A stretch of 64,000 nucleotides of DNA, taken from the NCBI RefSeq assembly GCF_000143535.2, contig NC_037312.1, positions 2,046,001-2,110,000 of the forward strand. The letters run 5' to 3'. Under the pieces are notes generated by a model that searched no databases, was not told the DNA's origin, and saw only the letters and a list, made by a program, of their open reading frames with translations. Below, in pieces: positions 47,481 through 59,966 of the stretch (positions are counted from its first letter, which is position 1; every line of letters starts with the position of its first letter). Made by a program: the position numbers and the translations under genes. The DNA comes from Botrytis cinerea B05.10. Lineage: Eukaryota; Ascomycota; Leotiomycetes; Helotiales; Sclerotiniaceae.

Positions 47481-48518
47481 TCATGGCTCGACCCTCACAC
47501 CAGGGGCGCTACCTCCCGCAGCCGCTTTGAAGCTTTCCCTATTCAAAATCTCCATAACCTTATCCGCAGTCTCAGTACTCTGTCCCCTACCAAACAACTC
47601 CCACTGTGGCTTCATAACTTCCTTCATCTCCTCCATGCTAGCATCCATAGCTTTACCCACGCCTAATCATACACATATTAGTGATATTCCCACCCATAGC
47701 AAAGAAGAAACTCACCAATCTGATTGTACTCCCAAACATTCGCCTTCATTCCTATGCCGTAGTACGCATGTTTCCTCAAAAAGGCCAACCATAAGCTCAC
47801 GGTTTCTGGGTGTCCATCCTTGATCTGAATCAACCTCCTCAACGTTTTTCTCTCAAAATTCTCTTGACTCTTCTTATGAACGAAATGCGATCTCGGCACA
47901 GTCCATCTCTCTATCATTCTCGGCAGTGGTACAGGTCCGTATGCAGGCAATTTGAGATAATATGCAGCGCGGAGAGCGAAATCGGAAAAGAACTCCAAAT
48001 TGCGAATACTGTAAGATCGGAGTTGGAGATCGCACGAGGGGACTCCATATTTGGCTTCGCGGCGGAGAGGCTTGAGGTAGATTGCTTGAACGTTACGGGG
48101 GTAACGGACGTTGAAGATATCTTCGTCGGACGGTTCCTCAGTAGCAGGTTCTGCTGTGGGTGGAGTTCTGTCGACTAGTTAGAGAGTGTTGAATCTATGA
48201 GAATATCAAGGTGAATACATCGAGGCTGCTCCTGCAGAAGCGGGTTCTGTTACATCACTGAGAGATCGTTAGTCTCCAAGCTCCAATATTCGAATTGAAC
48301 GTGCGTACGGTGTATTCGATGAGTATCTAACAGACTGTGATGTGAATGGTGCAACCGCACATTGTGGTGTCTTGAAGGCATTCGAGAAGACTGGTTTTGC
48401 CTGCGAATATTGTCAATTGTGCTCCTTCCTTGCGCAGTATGGGGGTTTATTGACATACTGATGCTCCCAGCCTACTGACTGTGCGCCATGGTATGCGCGT
48501 GAAAATTGGAGTAGCCAT
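47481..48518 (-). CDS. RSM10: Mitochondrial small ribosomal subunit protein uS10m
   Basis: Ribosomal protein of the mitochondrial 37S subunit. Five exons (48518-48459, 48400-48309, 48257-48219, 48167-47716, 47662-47481) add to 825 bases, 274 residues. The start MATPIFTRIPWRTVSRLGAS and the following KTPQCAVAPFTSQSVRYSS form a long mitochondrial presequence. The S10 domain reads CDLQLRSYSIRNLEFFSDF, AAYYLKLPAYGPVPLPRMIE, RWTVPRSHFVHKKSQENFER, RRLIQIKDGHPETVSLWL, then a fungal C-terminal extension ending GSAPGVRVEP. The first ATG in the region (48490) runs into a stop. The start chosen is the upstream ATG that joins through GTATGT...GCAG to the presequence frame. Confidence 0.93.
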
Positions 48519-51472
48519 GCCTGGCTCAAAGTTGTGAGAACTGTTAGATTGGACTTTTTGGGTAGAGTTCTATGATATCAAATAATTTGAGGGTCGGATA
48601 TCTAAGCCGATATTTATCCGAGAGTCGCTTTCCGGTTCAACCAACATATTTATTCATTATCCTTAGGAATTCTTCTCATTTGAAAATTGGATTACAAGAA
48701 ACCTTTCAAAAATAAACAAAAATTGTGTACCTATGTACTCTCAATATTAGTTGTTCAAGGGGAACATCGTAGGTATTCTCTAATCAAACTTTCCAACGTC
48801 CAAAATTATTACCGTCAATTGAGCTCACCGGGAGTCAGCATATGAAATCACAACGTTTACAGATGAAATCACCGATTAACCCATAAAACCTTGGGGCTTC
48901 GGATGGTTGAGAACAACAGAAAAGAAGTAATGCTATAGGTAATAGGCACTTGGCATAATCAGTTGTCTGAATACTTTTGATCCTTAGTTTACGTTGATTA
49001 AACTTGATTTTGAGAGTCTACATTATATTACATTTTTTGATCAACGCCCGAGCTAAGTAGCAGACGGGCATTTCTTAATGCATCTTCAATTTGATCGTGT
49101 ATTATATCTAAGGTTTACAGATCAAATTAGACGGTGAGAATATGGTGTCCAGGTAGTGAGACAAGTAAAGTGCTAGTGTGCCTGCGAAACCTATACTGGC
49201 TGCTCTGATGTTAGGAGGGTCGAAACAAATTTGTCGGACATAACCCTAACTTCTTTACACCTCAGTGCTAGTCCACTAGGTGGTTGACATGCTTCTCCAT
49301 AATATCTGAAGGGTGTTCTCAGCATTGCACCGGTTGATGTGGAGCAGTGAGTAGAGACTTGACAGAGATTTCTTGGTCATAGAATATCCCACAACACTTG
49401 GGAGGACTGAAGGAGTTCTGGGGAGCATATACATAATCTTGGTTAGTAGTCAACGTCGCTTCGGGTTCAAACAAGTTTCAAGGATTCTCATGTTGCCGAA
49501 CTACAAACTTGTAAATCGAGCCGAAGAGATTGGCAGTGCTGTTATTTACTTCTTGATTACGTATTAAGAGACTGACATGTTTGCTTTCTCGCAAGAAACG
49601 AGAGTTGAATGATAACAACAGGCGACCACTTTCCTTAGGTTCCTTTTGTTACTACTAAAATACCTCTTTCTTCCTCCGGAAACTCTCTGTCGATATCTAA
49701 TCCATTGGACTATAACGTTTCTGAAATGATAGTTCAAAATGGCAAAGATGTTAGCGTCAACTCCCACACCTCATCAGCAGAAATCCAGAAGTGAATGATG
49801 GACGCCCGAGAAGAACTGATCTCAATAGTCTATTAAGGAAGGGCGACCGCTCACGTCATTGAGGTCTCTGGGTTCGGGCTGCCATTCTACGAGATACCTC
49901 TTGAATCTTTATCGACTCTACTGTGGACAAGAGCTCGATATCAGATTTCATGCTAACGCTAATTCTCATATGTATATCTTCCTGGTTCGGTAAACATAAG
50001 TAAGTTGAGCCATCTTCATGTACAGAGTCTATTAAGCCTCACCACAGCGTCTAGCTCGAGCCAGGAATATGTCAGTCGTTACGCAGAATGCGAGTAATGT
50101 ATAAACTTTATCGCGTGCATTTTCACAGTCAAGTTTATGCATGATGACCAACAGTTAATGACCTTCGAATTTCAGATGTACCTGCGTGATTTTGCCAAGT
50201 GGAAAGAGTCTTTCTTACACTTTATGTAAGAGCATCAATCTTCGTCCATCCCCATTATTGCGACCCGTTCTGGCAAACAGAGCAGCTATAAAGACTTACA
50301 ACTACAGTCTATTTCGAGAAGTATCATGTATCTACCTCCCCAATAATGATCCTTACAATGTACGAAGTCGAGCTCAAGACCTCGTGATGTAGGTCCCAGC
50401 AAAGCCCTCAAAGAATTTGAGAATCCACAAGCAGCCCCTGGAACAAACATGGTGCAACTAATATACCGTAGTGCTTTCGACATAGTATTGCGAGAGGCTA
50501 TTGTGAAGCTCAAGTCAAGACTTAGTTGTGTCTCGTAGCACACCCCCTTTAAGAGACTGGCGTTTCAACACCACACTCTGTTTGGAAGTTTGAGATATAT
50601 CCTTCGCTAATTTCTAATTTGTGGACAGTTTGGGGGGTGGTACAATATCAAGGGCACTGGGTCACAACACCTAGTCACAAATTTATCGAGCAATGGGATT
50701 TTGTAATGATGGATAATTTTGATTGAGTTTCATTTATTCATTTCTTTGCTATGTACTCAAGTGTATCTAAAGAATACAAGAAGGCATCATGCTCTGTTGC
50801 TGCATCTTTATTCTGGAAAGTGTGAAGATGGCTAGGTGGATAACCAAGTCTGTCGATAAATAAAATGAGAGTGGACTTAGCTTTTCAAGTACCATGAACA
50901 CTCTCGACTCCTCTACCCACTGAAGAGGAGACGAACCCATGGGGATCTCTTCACTGAGGTATCAGTCACATTAAGTGGTGATCTGCACATACTGTGCGAA
51001 GCTATGCAGTGGCACGCCAAAGTATCATGGAGACCACCTTACATAGTGTAGTACCTACTAAGAATATCTGATGAAATTGTTAGTAACAATTTTTGAAATC
51101 AAATCAAATGATAAAGGATATGATAATATGTTCAGAGTCTAATTATAAAATCCACATGTATTCTTTAAGACAGGGATAACTGTTGACTGTGTTTTTCATC
51201 ATAACATAAGGGGGATAGGAAATGTTGAGAAAGTTTGAACGTACCAATAAAATAGCAAAAAGAAATTGCAAAACACAGTCGTCTGTAGCAATGTGGCTAA
51301 GACTCTGGTATTCATCAAGGTAGCTTGGTATGTTTGTGATCAAAGCTGAGGTGTTCTTGAATGTGTAAAGCATACAAGGTTCGGCATCGAGATCATGTCA
51401 GAGGTGTGTCTGCGATTTGTGATCAAGTCTGAAGGCTGACTTGTCATGGTGTCTTCCGACCTCTCAATGCGC
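48519..51472. other. Gene-poor 3 kb region
   Basis: No gene that I can support. Open frames are short (at most 85 codons, 50286-50543 minus, and 76 codons, 51143-51373 minus) and show no known domain. There are no clear terminal repeats, no transposase motifs and no strong C-to-T bias that would show a mutated transposon. It may be old degraded DNA or hold unrecognised RNA. Confidence 0.5.
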
Positions 51473-52400
51473 TCATCTTCTCTTTCTTAACGCCTTCATC
51501 TTCTTGTAATGCTCTTTCTTTCCACTAGCCTTTGCAGCTTGGATATCATTGTACTTATTGCGAAACTTGTGGTTTGCCTTCTCACCCGCAAGGACTTGTT
51601 CGACGAAGGTCTGTTTGCGTTCCTTGTTTGTGAGGCGAGAAGAAAAGAACTCGGTGGGACCTTCGATGACTGTGCCCACTTGAGAGTACTCTGGAACTTC
51701 CGCTCTTGCCGAATCCTTTTTGTAAAAACGTTTGGGGTCCAATACGCTTCTAAGACGAAGAAGTTGAAGGTCGCGCTTGAGCTCTGGAGTAACCACAGTC
51801 TTGGGCATGTTGTACCACTTGGCTCCAGCAGTAGCTTGTTTTGCCTATTGATAATGATGTTAGCTTGATGTTCGAAACCAAACATTGTATCAAAAAGACT
51901 AGTATAGTGGCTTCTTCTCAGAGTAACTATGAATGTAAAGTCTTCAGCTTGTGCAGGTTGACGCCCAAGACGGGGCCAGGTCCTGCGTCCGTTTATATGG
52001 GATAAATTTTCCTCACAGAAGGGCACAGCGCGAGATAAAGTAGATCGACTTCTTACCTTTGCAACTTTGGCTTTCGTTACAATTGGATCTTCCACTGTTC
52101 GCACACCATTGGCCAGTTTCCTGTCTTTGGCGGGTACGAGTTGAGAGGCATCTACGTGCCCTGTCGATGTGATGTATGGAGTGATTGCAGATGTTGAAGT
52201 TTTACCAAGGCTGTGAGGAAGAACATACGTTAGCCAAGCTCAAAATTGACAAGTCGCATTGTGGGTGGAACTTACTTTGGAAGAGAAAATTTGGTAGAGC
52301 TGTCATCGCTCACGATGACTTGCTTTGCATTTCTCATCCGCTCCTCAGCATCCTTCAACAATTGCTCAATTTGAACATCAGAAAGATCGTTGTCGGCCAT
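51473..52400 (-). CDS. FCF2: rRNA-processing factor Fcf2
   Basis: Nucleolar protein needed for early cleavages of pre-rRNA (sites A0-A2) in small-subunit assembly. Three coding exons: MADNDLSDVQIEQLLKDAEE start at 52400; a middle exon with SAITPYITSTGHVDASQL and VRTVEDPIVTKAKVAK; and the Fcf2 domain exon. The domain reads AGAKWYNMPKTVVTPELKRD, LLRLRSVLDPKRFYKKD, VGTVIEGPTEFFSSRL and RKQTFVEQVLAGEKANHKF, and ends in the basic tail KKMKALRKRR. WYNMP and DPKRFYKK are the family signatures. The central intron is long (about 200 bases). Divergent from HAP5. Confidence 0.93.
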
Positions 52401-53571
52401 CTTTGATGATGATGGTGATGTTAATGGGAATGAAGATGAGAAGGATTGGTTGAGCTTTAAGAGAAATAAAATATTCCAGGTGGATCAAGGTCGCCTAAAA
52501 TTTATTTCTGCAAACTAAGCTAATCCTAGCTTAGCTATCGCGGAGCTTACCAAATCAGTATGTCCGTGCTCGTGACTTTCGGTATTGCGGTCTTTCAGAT
52601 AAGTCGCCCAAGCAGAAATCAAGAGAGGTACACGAAGAAGTGCTAGGAAGTGTCTGCAACTCTTGGAGTTCTAGATTTCTTGTCCTGCCGGTAAAACATG
52701 TAAATCGAATCCTACATCACTTTATCCATCAGCCGTGCCAATCCCCTCGTACCTTTTGCCTTGTCTTGCCTCATCTTTTGCCTTGCACTCTTGCCTCACT
52801 GTTCGCCCTGTTCATGTGGTGAGCCAACGCACAGAAGAAACGAGAGAGAGAGAGAGCTGTCCAAAACCCCTGCATAGATGACATAGTTCTTGTGTCGTGG
52901 AAAGAGCATAACAACATATATCACAAGCAGTGTCTACTGAATTCAATTGAACATTCAACTACTATTCTACACATGAAGCTTCCGATGAACATATAAAAAT
53001 TGAGCCGAAAGAAATCCCCCAACCGCCAAGCCAATCCTGAAATTTCCCCTCGGGGCCTCAGCTCAACACATTCACTGGTGCTTGATTCATCCAATCCCCG
53101 CGTCGCCGCTTATTTATCCGTCCACCATCCAAACAATTGGTGCACCTATCAATCAAGCTCCCACAACCTTATCAACTTCCGACCAATCAAACCCCGAAAT
53201 TCTATAAACAAGCTACTCCATTCATCGCGGTCGTCGCGCAAACCAAAGCTTCTCAATTAAAGAGGCATTCAATGTCACTTTGATCCTCTCCAAAATCATT
53301 CAAGTCAGCCCATCTGCAGCTAGCCTGCCGTCGCTCATCGTCACCTAGCATCCGAGGATCGAATCTTGCGTCTCGAAGACGAAGACGAGTCGCCCGTACC
53401 CACAACATTTGACTAACCTTTCTATCTCTTCATATGCTGCGCGCCAATTAGTCTCGACCGTAGCAAGATACCCAGAGGAAATATTTAAAGAGCTCAGAAG
53501 CGCGACCTTTCGAGATCTTTGCCCACGTACAACCTCAATACGAATCGGGAGAAGCAAGCATAAAAACAAAT
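52401..53571. promoter_or_regulatory. Divergent FCF2/HAP5 promoter region rich in CCAAT boxes
   Basis: 1.17 kb between start codons. In the 540 bases before HAP5 there are CCAAT at 53031, 53091, 53183 and 53444 and the reverse form ATTGG at 53136. A GAGAGAGAGAGAG run lies near 52842. An open frame at 53000-53260 is not recognisable as protein. Confidence 0.55.
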
Positions 53572-54820
53572 ATGGATCCTCCACCACCCGGCTCGTCCCA
53601 TGGACAGCAGCAGCAGCCATCCGCTTCACAACAACGTCCGGCGCAGACGCAACAGCCTGTTTATGATACAAGTCAAGGAGGTCATTATGGTATGTTTAAT
53701 CTCTACACTCATTCGTTTCTTAATTTCTCGATCACTATTTTTATATCAAGCAAATACTAATTTATTTCGCGCAACAGGTGCCAGTGCCTTGGTATGAAAT
53801 ACTTACATATGCGAGTCGAATTCTACTAATGTTACAGTAGCTATCTCAACAAGGTTTTGCGCCCGTTCCAGAATTCTACACAGGAGCTTGGGCAAATGTA
53901 AGTTTTGATCATATAGATACTTGAAAGACGAGAGCTAATTTGGTGGCTAGGTAAACCAAGGTCTGCATGGACAATACAAGGACATTCTCACAACCTATTG
54001 GCAACAAATCATCAATCATCTTGAGGGTGACACCCATGACTACAAGCTCCATCAACTACCCCTCGCACGCATAAAAAAAGTCATGAAGGCCGATCCCGAA
54101 GTAAAGATGATTTCTGCCGAAGCTCCAATCCTATTCGCCAAGGGGTGTGATATCTTTATCACGGAACTTACTATGAGAGCATGGATTCATGCCGAAGAAA
54201 ACAAGCGTCGCACCTTGCAAAGATCGGATATTGCTTCTGCATTGGCCAAGTCGGACATGTTTGATTTCTTGATTGATATTGTTCCACGTGAAGAAGCCGC
54301 AGCTCACGCAAAGAGACCTTCTGGTTCAGGACAAGCTGCACCACAAATCCCCGGCGCTGCTCCTGGTTCAGCACAGCTTCCTCCCCAACAATCCAATATT
54401 CCACAACAGCCTGGTCACCCATCTCACCCACAATCCATGCCTCAAGATTATTCTCTCGGCGGTCATGGCATTGCTCCAGAACAAGACCCATATCGTCATC
54501 AACCAAACATGTATCAGCCACAAGTTCCTCCCGGTCAGCCTGGCCAGTATGGCGCACAACAGCCAATGTATGGTGAGATGAATGAGATATATGGATATCC
54601 AGCCATGCCTCCGCCTCAACAAGTTCGTCCCCCATTACCCCTTTGATGCAATTTACCCCTCCCTAACCGAAATCTAACAAAGCCTTAGCAAATGTACCAA
54701 GTCCCACATCAACCCCGTCAAGATCCAGTTAATACCGACGCTACGCATCATTACCCACGCCAGGAAGGTGGTGACGGCGACGCTGATGCTGAGGGCGAGC
54801 GTGATTACGAGGTAGGATAA
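53572..54820 (+). CDS. HAP5: CCAAT-binding factor subunit C (Hap5/HapE/NF-YC)
   Basis: Histone-fold subunit of the heterotrimeric CCAAT-binding complex; in moulds it controls iron use, redox response and secondary metabolism with HapX. Five exons (53572-53689, 53778-53791, 53841-53897, 53951-54622, 54689-54820) add to 993 bases, 330 residues. The N-terminus is Pro/Gln-rich. The histone fold reads [60 protein letters not shown], and [20 protein letters not shown], all near-invariant in [15 protein letters not shown] closes the domain. The C-terminal half is Gln/Pro/Tyr-rich and ends [16 protein letters not shown]. Exon 2 is only 14 bases. The last donor is GTTCGT, a weaker site; without splicing the protein would end VRPPLPL. 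Confidence 0.95.
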
Positions 54821-55124
54821 GATGATGGGGGTCCATACGTTAGTCGTTGTTATTGATTGGCGGTCAAGTGTGATGGGACGGCGTTCGGAGGAGATATGAT
54901 ATGATCTTTCAGGTAGTCTAGCTTTGTGTTTTTTTTGGCAGCAAGAACAGGCGCAGGATATGTGAATGTGAATTCCATACAATTTTCCCCCAGATACCTA
55001 GTATGGTTTTGAATTTGGTGTTGATGTATGGTTTTCAGATGAATATCTTAGTGACACGTGCATTTGATCATAAAAATTGTCTTTGTTGTCCGTGGAGAGA
55101 GATAGTGATCAAATGTCGACGTAT
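54821..55124. other. Intergenic between convergent HAP5 and SEC15
   Basis: 304 bases of 3' flank shared by two convergent genes. No motif of note. Confidence 0.45.
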
Positions 55125-57961
55125 CTATGACTTGTTCATGCCAAACCTTGACGAAAATCCAGCAAGACGATCTGGTTTTGCCGGGCTCGTTATTGTGTGA
55201 GTAAGTCTGTAAACAAACGTTAGAACATATCCAGAAACACAACTTTTTCTAAAAAATATCATATCACAAGCATGCGGACGTACTTTTCCAAAATCTTAGG
55301 CCCATTCAAAGCATCCACTCTTCCAAACTTCTTATTTCTGGTACTGATATCGAAAAACTCATCCGGATTATCTGTCTGCATCAAATAAACTGTTTGTTGT
55401 AATTCGTCCAGATTCTCTTTGAGGATAAGAGCGTTGTCAAGGGAATCAACGAATTCAGACAGGTAGGCTACATCTTTTGCGAGTGCCGCGACACCGTGGG
55501 GATTGATTTTTTTGACTTCGGGAGAAAGGGGGATAGCCTGGTGGGTGGTTAGTGATTTTGAATTACGAGATGGTCAAATTCAAGCTTACCAGGATCATGT
55601 TTGCGGCGTGGGAGAGAGCATCGAAGTAAATGAGTTCTTTGATCTCGCGGGGCAGGGTAAGGAGGGTGGAGCTCATGATGTTGGAAAGATAGGTTGTAAG
55701 GGTTTGCATGTAGTTACTTGGCTCGGATACTAGAGAAGGTGCCATCCTAGATTGGGTGAATCGTTAGTCAAATTCTCAAGAAGAAATAAGCCGAGAGTCC
55801 TTACCAATCATAATCTGCCGTCTCGACCAAATCATCTATCTTGGAGTTGACTACTTCGAAAATACGCTTTTCCGCGTCCTTCTTACAGCTCGAGAACTTT
55901 TCTGTGGCAGCAAGAACAATTGGTCCACCAGCTGATGTGGACGATCGTGCGGCTAAGAGAAGTTGTTCTAATTCTCGACTTGCTGATTCGAAATACTCAA
56001 GATTTATGAGGATTTGGACAATCTGACCCAGGTACTGGGTACTCAGCTTTTCCACGAGAGGGTCACAAATATCCTCAGACAGAAGCTCATCTATCGACTG
56101 GAGGAGGATGAAATTAGCTTGAATAAGAACAGCAAAGAAGACGATTCATGCATACCTTCTTAAGTGTCTCATCAATAATGTTTGGCTGTTGAAAATGATC
56201 ATCCATTATGAAGTAGAATCGATTCAGGAAATTTCTGATATCTATACAGCACATTGGGTACATCTGGGAGAATGGTAATACACCGGGGAATCTAACAATC
56301 GTCAGAATGATAAAAGCAGATGGAAACTCTTTTGACTTACGTGTATTCTTCTTTCGGTCTGTCCGGAACATACCAACTGACTTGAATGATTTTATCAAAG
56401 TCTTCTTCGCTATTGACAGGCATAGGCATGTATTCATCGGTAGACACAATCTGGTGAAGGTCAGCACAATATCCATCAGAACTTCCGAAAAGCTACTGAC
56501 CTGTTGAAAATCTGTGCTGAATTTCCGTTTTAACAAATCAGCATATCTATAGAAAAGCTTAAGCACATAAGCATCTAATATGGCAACTGAATATCCCCAA
56601 CCCTAAGACCCAAAGTTAGTACCTTCGACCAATCACATTGTGCTTTGCAAGCTTACCTCCATTGTTTGGATGAACAATGCTATCACATTCTTGGTTTGCA
56701 GAATAACATCCGGGTTATCGAATTCATCCAAAGCTTTGGAGACTGCGTTGATGGCGGCATGACACATCGAATCCCACAACTCATCGACCTAGAGAACATT
56801 AGCTAATCTACAACCTCTCCATGAACGAATCTTGGCCTACATCAACTGGGGAACGCAAATTATGGACTTTCCGCATAGTGGCCTTTTCTATTATGGCGAA
56901 GCCAGCAATACCTTCCAGCAAAGCACTTAGGAAATGTTCGCTCTCTTCATCAGTCAAGTTTACGGAGCTGGGAAGTAACAAATCTTTCTGCTGCCTTCTT
57001 GTGGCAGCATATTCGCTTTTGAATTTCTCAATCTGACCGAGTGCCTCGTGAATGTGCAAACACTCAAATAAGGGGTCGAAATCAACTTGGAGCTCCTCAT
57101 TGTTTAACACGTCAAATTCCTCACTTTCATCATAGACCAACTCGATAGCTGAATTTAATTTGAAGTTTCGAAGATACGGATTCGCCTCCATACGCTCCTT
57201 CTGCCTGCTCCGTCGAATATTTGTATGATAAAATGCTACTTCCCCTAAGAACTGAGACGTCTCACGAATGCGATAAAGCCAGGTATTCAAATCACTCATT
57301 ACTGCTTCTGAAATAGCTTTCTGAGAGGAAGGAATCGACTTTTGAATTATCTCTGCGAGGGTATGTTGGGTAGCATATTTGTTCTGAATTGTTGGAATCA
57401 AATGCTCGTTCTGTAGGTCGTCCAGCGCCTTGAGAGCTGCATAGTACTTCTTCTTCCGTATCAAGTCATGCGCTTGATTAACGGCATGTAATACTTTCAA
57501 AGATTCCTTTAACGCCTCAGAAGCTTCCGCAATATTCTGGCGAACAGATCTTGTGTCCACCAATGCCTCCTTTTGTGCAGCTAGCTTTTCTGTGCTCGCC
57601 TGAATGGATTGATTGAGCTTTAGAATTTCAGATGTAAGTTGGGAGGTTCCTTCTCGAACTTGCTGGAGCTGATTGACGGACGCTAGGAATTCTTCATGTT
57701 TTGTTAAACCAATCCGTTCGATGTCAGCCTCGCGATCGTCCGCATATTGTGATAGACTTCGTATGAGTCCAGAAGTTCTATTGGATAGAGTAGCGTCTTT
57801 TAGGGCGGGTATTAGTTGATCCAGGTAATCGGCATCAGAGGAGGACAGTATAATCTATTTCCGTGGGTCAGTTATGGGAGTAGTATAGATATTGTGACAA
57901 GGCATACCTGTTGAACAGCTTGCCTGTAATCATCATATTGTATAGTTTTTCGAGGCGGCAT
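55125..57961 (-). CDS. SEC15: Exocyst subunit Sec15
   Basis: Exocyst component that links Rab Sec4 on secretory vesicles to the tethering complex at the growing tip. Start MPPRKTIQYDDYRQAVQQ at 57961. The N-terminal coiled-coil region includes HEEFLASVNQLQQVREGTSQ and SQLTSEILKLNQSIQ, then RKKKYYAALKALDDLQNEHL. The Sec15 CORVET-like helical domain follows (GWGYSVAILDAYVLKLFYRY, VLPFSQMYPMCCIDIRNFLN, PREIKELIYFDALSHAANMI). The C-terminus joins at KILEKLTHTITSPAKPDRLA and ends SRFGMNKS; the last intron uses donor GTACGT. Length is about 780 residues, normal. The family call is sure from the C-terminal half; individual internal exon edges were read less carefully. Confidence 0.94.
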
Positions 57962-59966
57962 ACTGGAGAACTTGGGCTGCAAGCTTATGACGATAATCTA
58001 GACCATGGAAGGCTCCAGTTTGGACCATAAAATATCAATGGAGAACTATTCGTAATGTAATATTCTCCTCCCTTGTTTCCTGTTGATGTTCGAGGGCCAG
58101 GCTGAAGGCGGATCGGATTAACCTTGGGCCTAGGTCAAGCTCGGACTCACAACTACCTCTACATACACATACATATACCCAAGATACAAATCTCTTTTAA
58201 TAGAATGAAATGGCAAACCTCCTCTTAATAGCAACTGTCTAAAAAGCCTTTGTGATGTTGGAAACGATCTCTTGTGCCCCTCAACAAACCCTCATAAAGT
58301 GTATGTATGGTATGATGATGGTCCCAGGAGACTCTTTGAGAACATCAGAGACGTAGATATATTGTTAGACAGAGAAATGGGAGTTCGAGACAGCTGTTGA
58401 AGAGAGATATGTGATTGAATGGCTTTACTCAAGTTGCGATGAGCTTGCGCACACCAAGTATACATCAGAGTCTGAGTCTTTCTAATAACTCCCCAATCCA
58501 CTACCGAAGACGTGCCGGCTTCAACTGTTTTCAAATAATCAGAGCCGCAGAATAGGATTATGTTGCTCTTCTCTTATTTTTTTGCTTCTCACACCTTTGA
58601 TATATACACATATACATTCACGAGTACAGAAAGAAGGGTTAGAGGCTTCCAGTTATCACTTCATCGGACTATGTGTAAAATCCATCAGGAGTGATGATCT
58701 TGGATGAAATTGTCTCGAGATTCGCTAGTGCTTAGCAACCCCGGAATTTCTGGATGAGGAGGAAAGAACGAAAGGGAGAATCTTCTAGATATTCAAGCCG
58801 ACCAACTGCAGTGATCGAGAAGAGTGTTGTCAAGCAAGGATCAAGATCTAGAAAGAAGTCGGGCCCAACTGAGGGTCGAAATTAAGTCACTCAACAACTG
58901 GACTGTTGAGCAGCCAACAAGATCACCTCGCTCATATAGTCGTCTTATCTTGCAAGTATATAGCAAGCATCCTTCGTGAATAGCGATGTTTGTTGGTGGA
59001 TTTTATAATCTCAAAGGTCCAACCCAATTTCCATTTGGAGAGCGGGAAGCCTCCCCCGTTTTTGTTCCTCGAGGTAACTACTGGACATCGGGCCATGTCG
59101 ATATTGGACCCGGGATATAAACCTCGAAGAAGATTCCAATTGCCTGATAGTTCTTGTAAATACCTACCTACGACCTAGGTACATTGCCGTCTCTTTTCAG
59201 TCTCCTTTCCGTCGTGGCCTTGATTACTGCCCCGGCGGAGTTACGGTCAATTAAGGAGGGTCATAAAGAAAGTGAGGATTTCTACGCTTATTATACCAGG
59301 AATCGCTTATACTTCACTTCACATAAATAACAGACGGCGAGACCATGATGGCATAAATAAGACACATGGAGGATGCAGCAACTCCAAGCAGACAGTCAAT
59401 TACAGATTTTGCATATTTTCATTGTGTACTAGTACTATATGCTCAGAAGAAATGATAGACATTTTGACTCCCATGATATACCCAACTTTGATGCTCATGA
59501 TGTTCTTCGGCTCGTCTCCCGGATTCGGCTCATGGTTCCTTCCCGTCTTGTTCATGCTTTCCTAATCTTCTCCCGCAAGGTGAATATTAAAAAACAAATC
59601 CCTCCTCACATCCACTTGGAGACAATCCACTCTTCATCAACATCCTCCTTCTTCTCCAAGGCTCTTTCTTATCTCGTACTAACCTTAATGAAGGTCCTCC
59701 ATTCCCTCTACTTTTGTTCTTTTACACATACAAAAAATTCTTGGTTTGTTCATTCAATCTACGATCCTTCAATCTTCAAGCATCTCAACGGCTGTTGTCA
59801 ATTGGCGATTGTCACATCATCAGTTGAGCAGTAATCTGTGGCCTACAATCATTTTGAACTCGTATTCTGCCCTTTTTCAAGATCTTACACAATTTTCACG
59901 TCCTTGGGACATTCATTTTTGACACCTCTTCTTCTTGCCAGTGAGTCAAGAGCTTTGTTTCTAAGC
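57962..59966. other. Long upstream region of the Mei2-like gene
   Basis: 2 kb between divergent starts of SEC15 and the Mei2-like gene. Short upstream ATGs open frames of 97 and 131 codons (59272-59565, 59439-59834) without recognisable protein. A TACCTACCTACGACCTAGGTA motif cluster lies at 59161-59181 (split into TACCTACCTA and CCTAGGTA). Confidence 0.5.

Noticed and set aside
50286..50543. 85-codon minus-strand frame in the gene-poor region
   Set aside because: Reads faintly protein-like but matches no family I know, and no flanking exons could be found.
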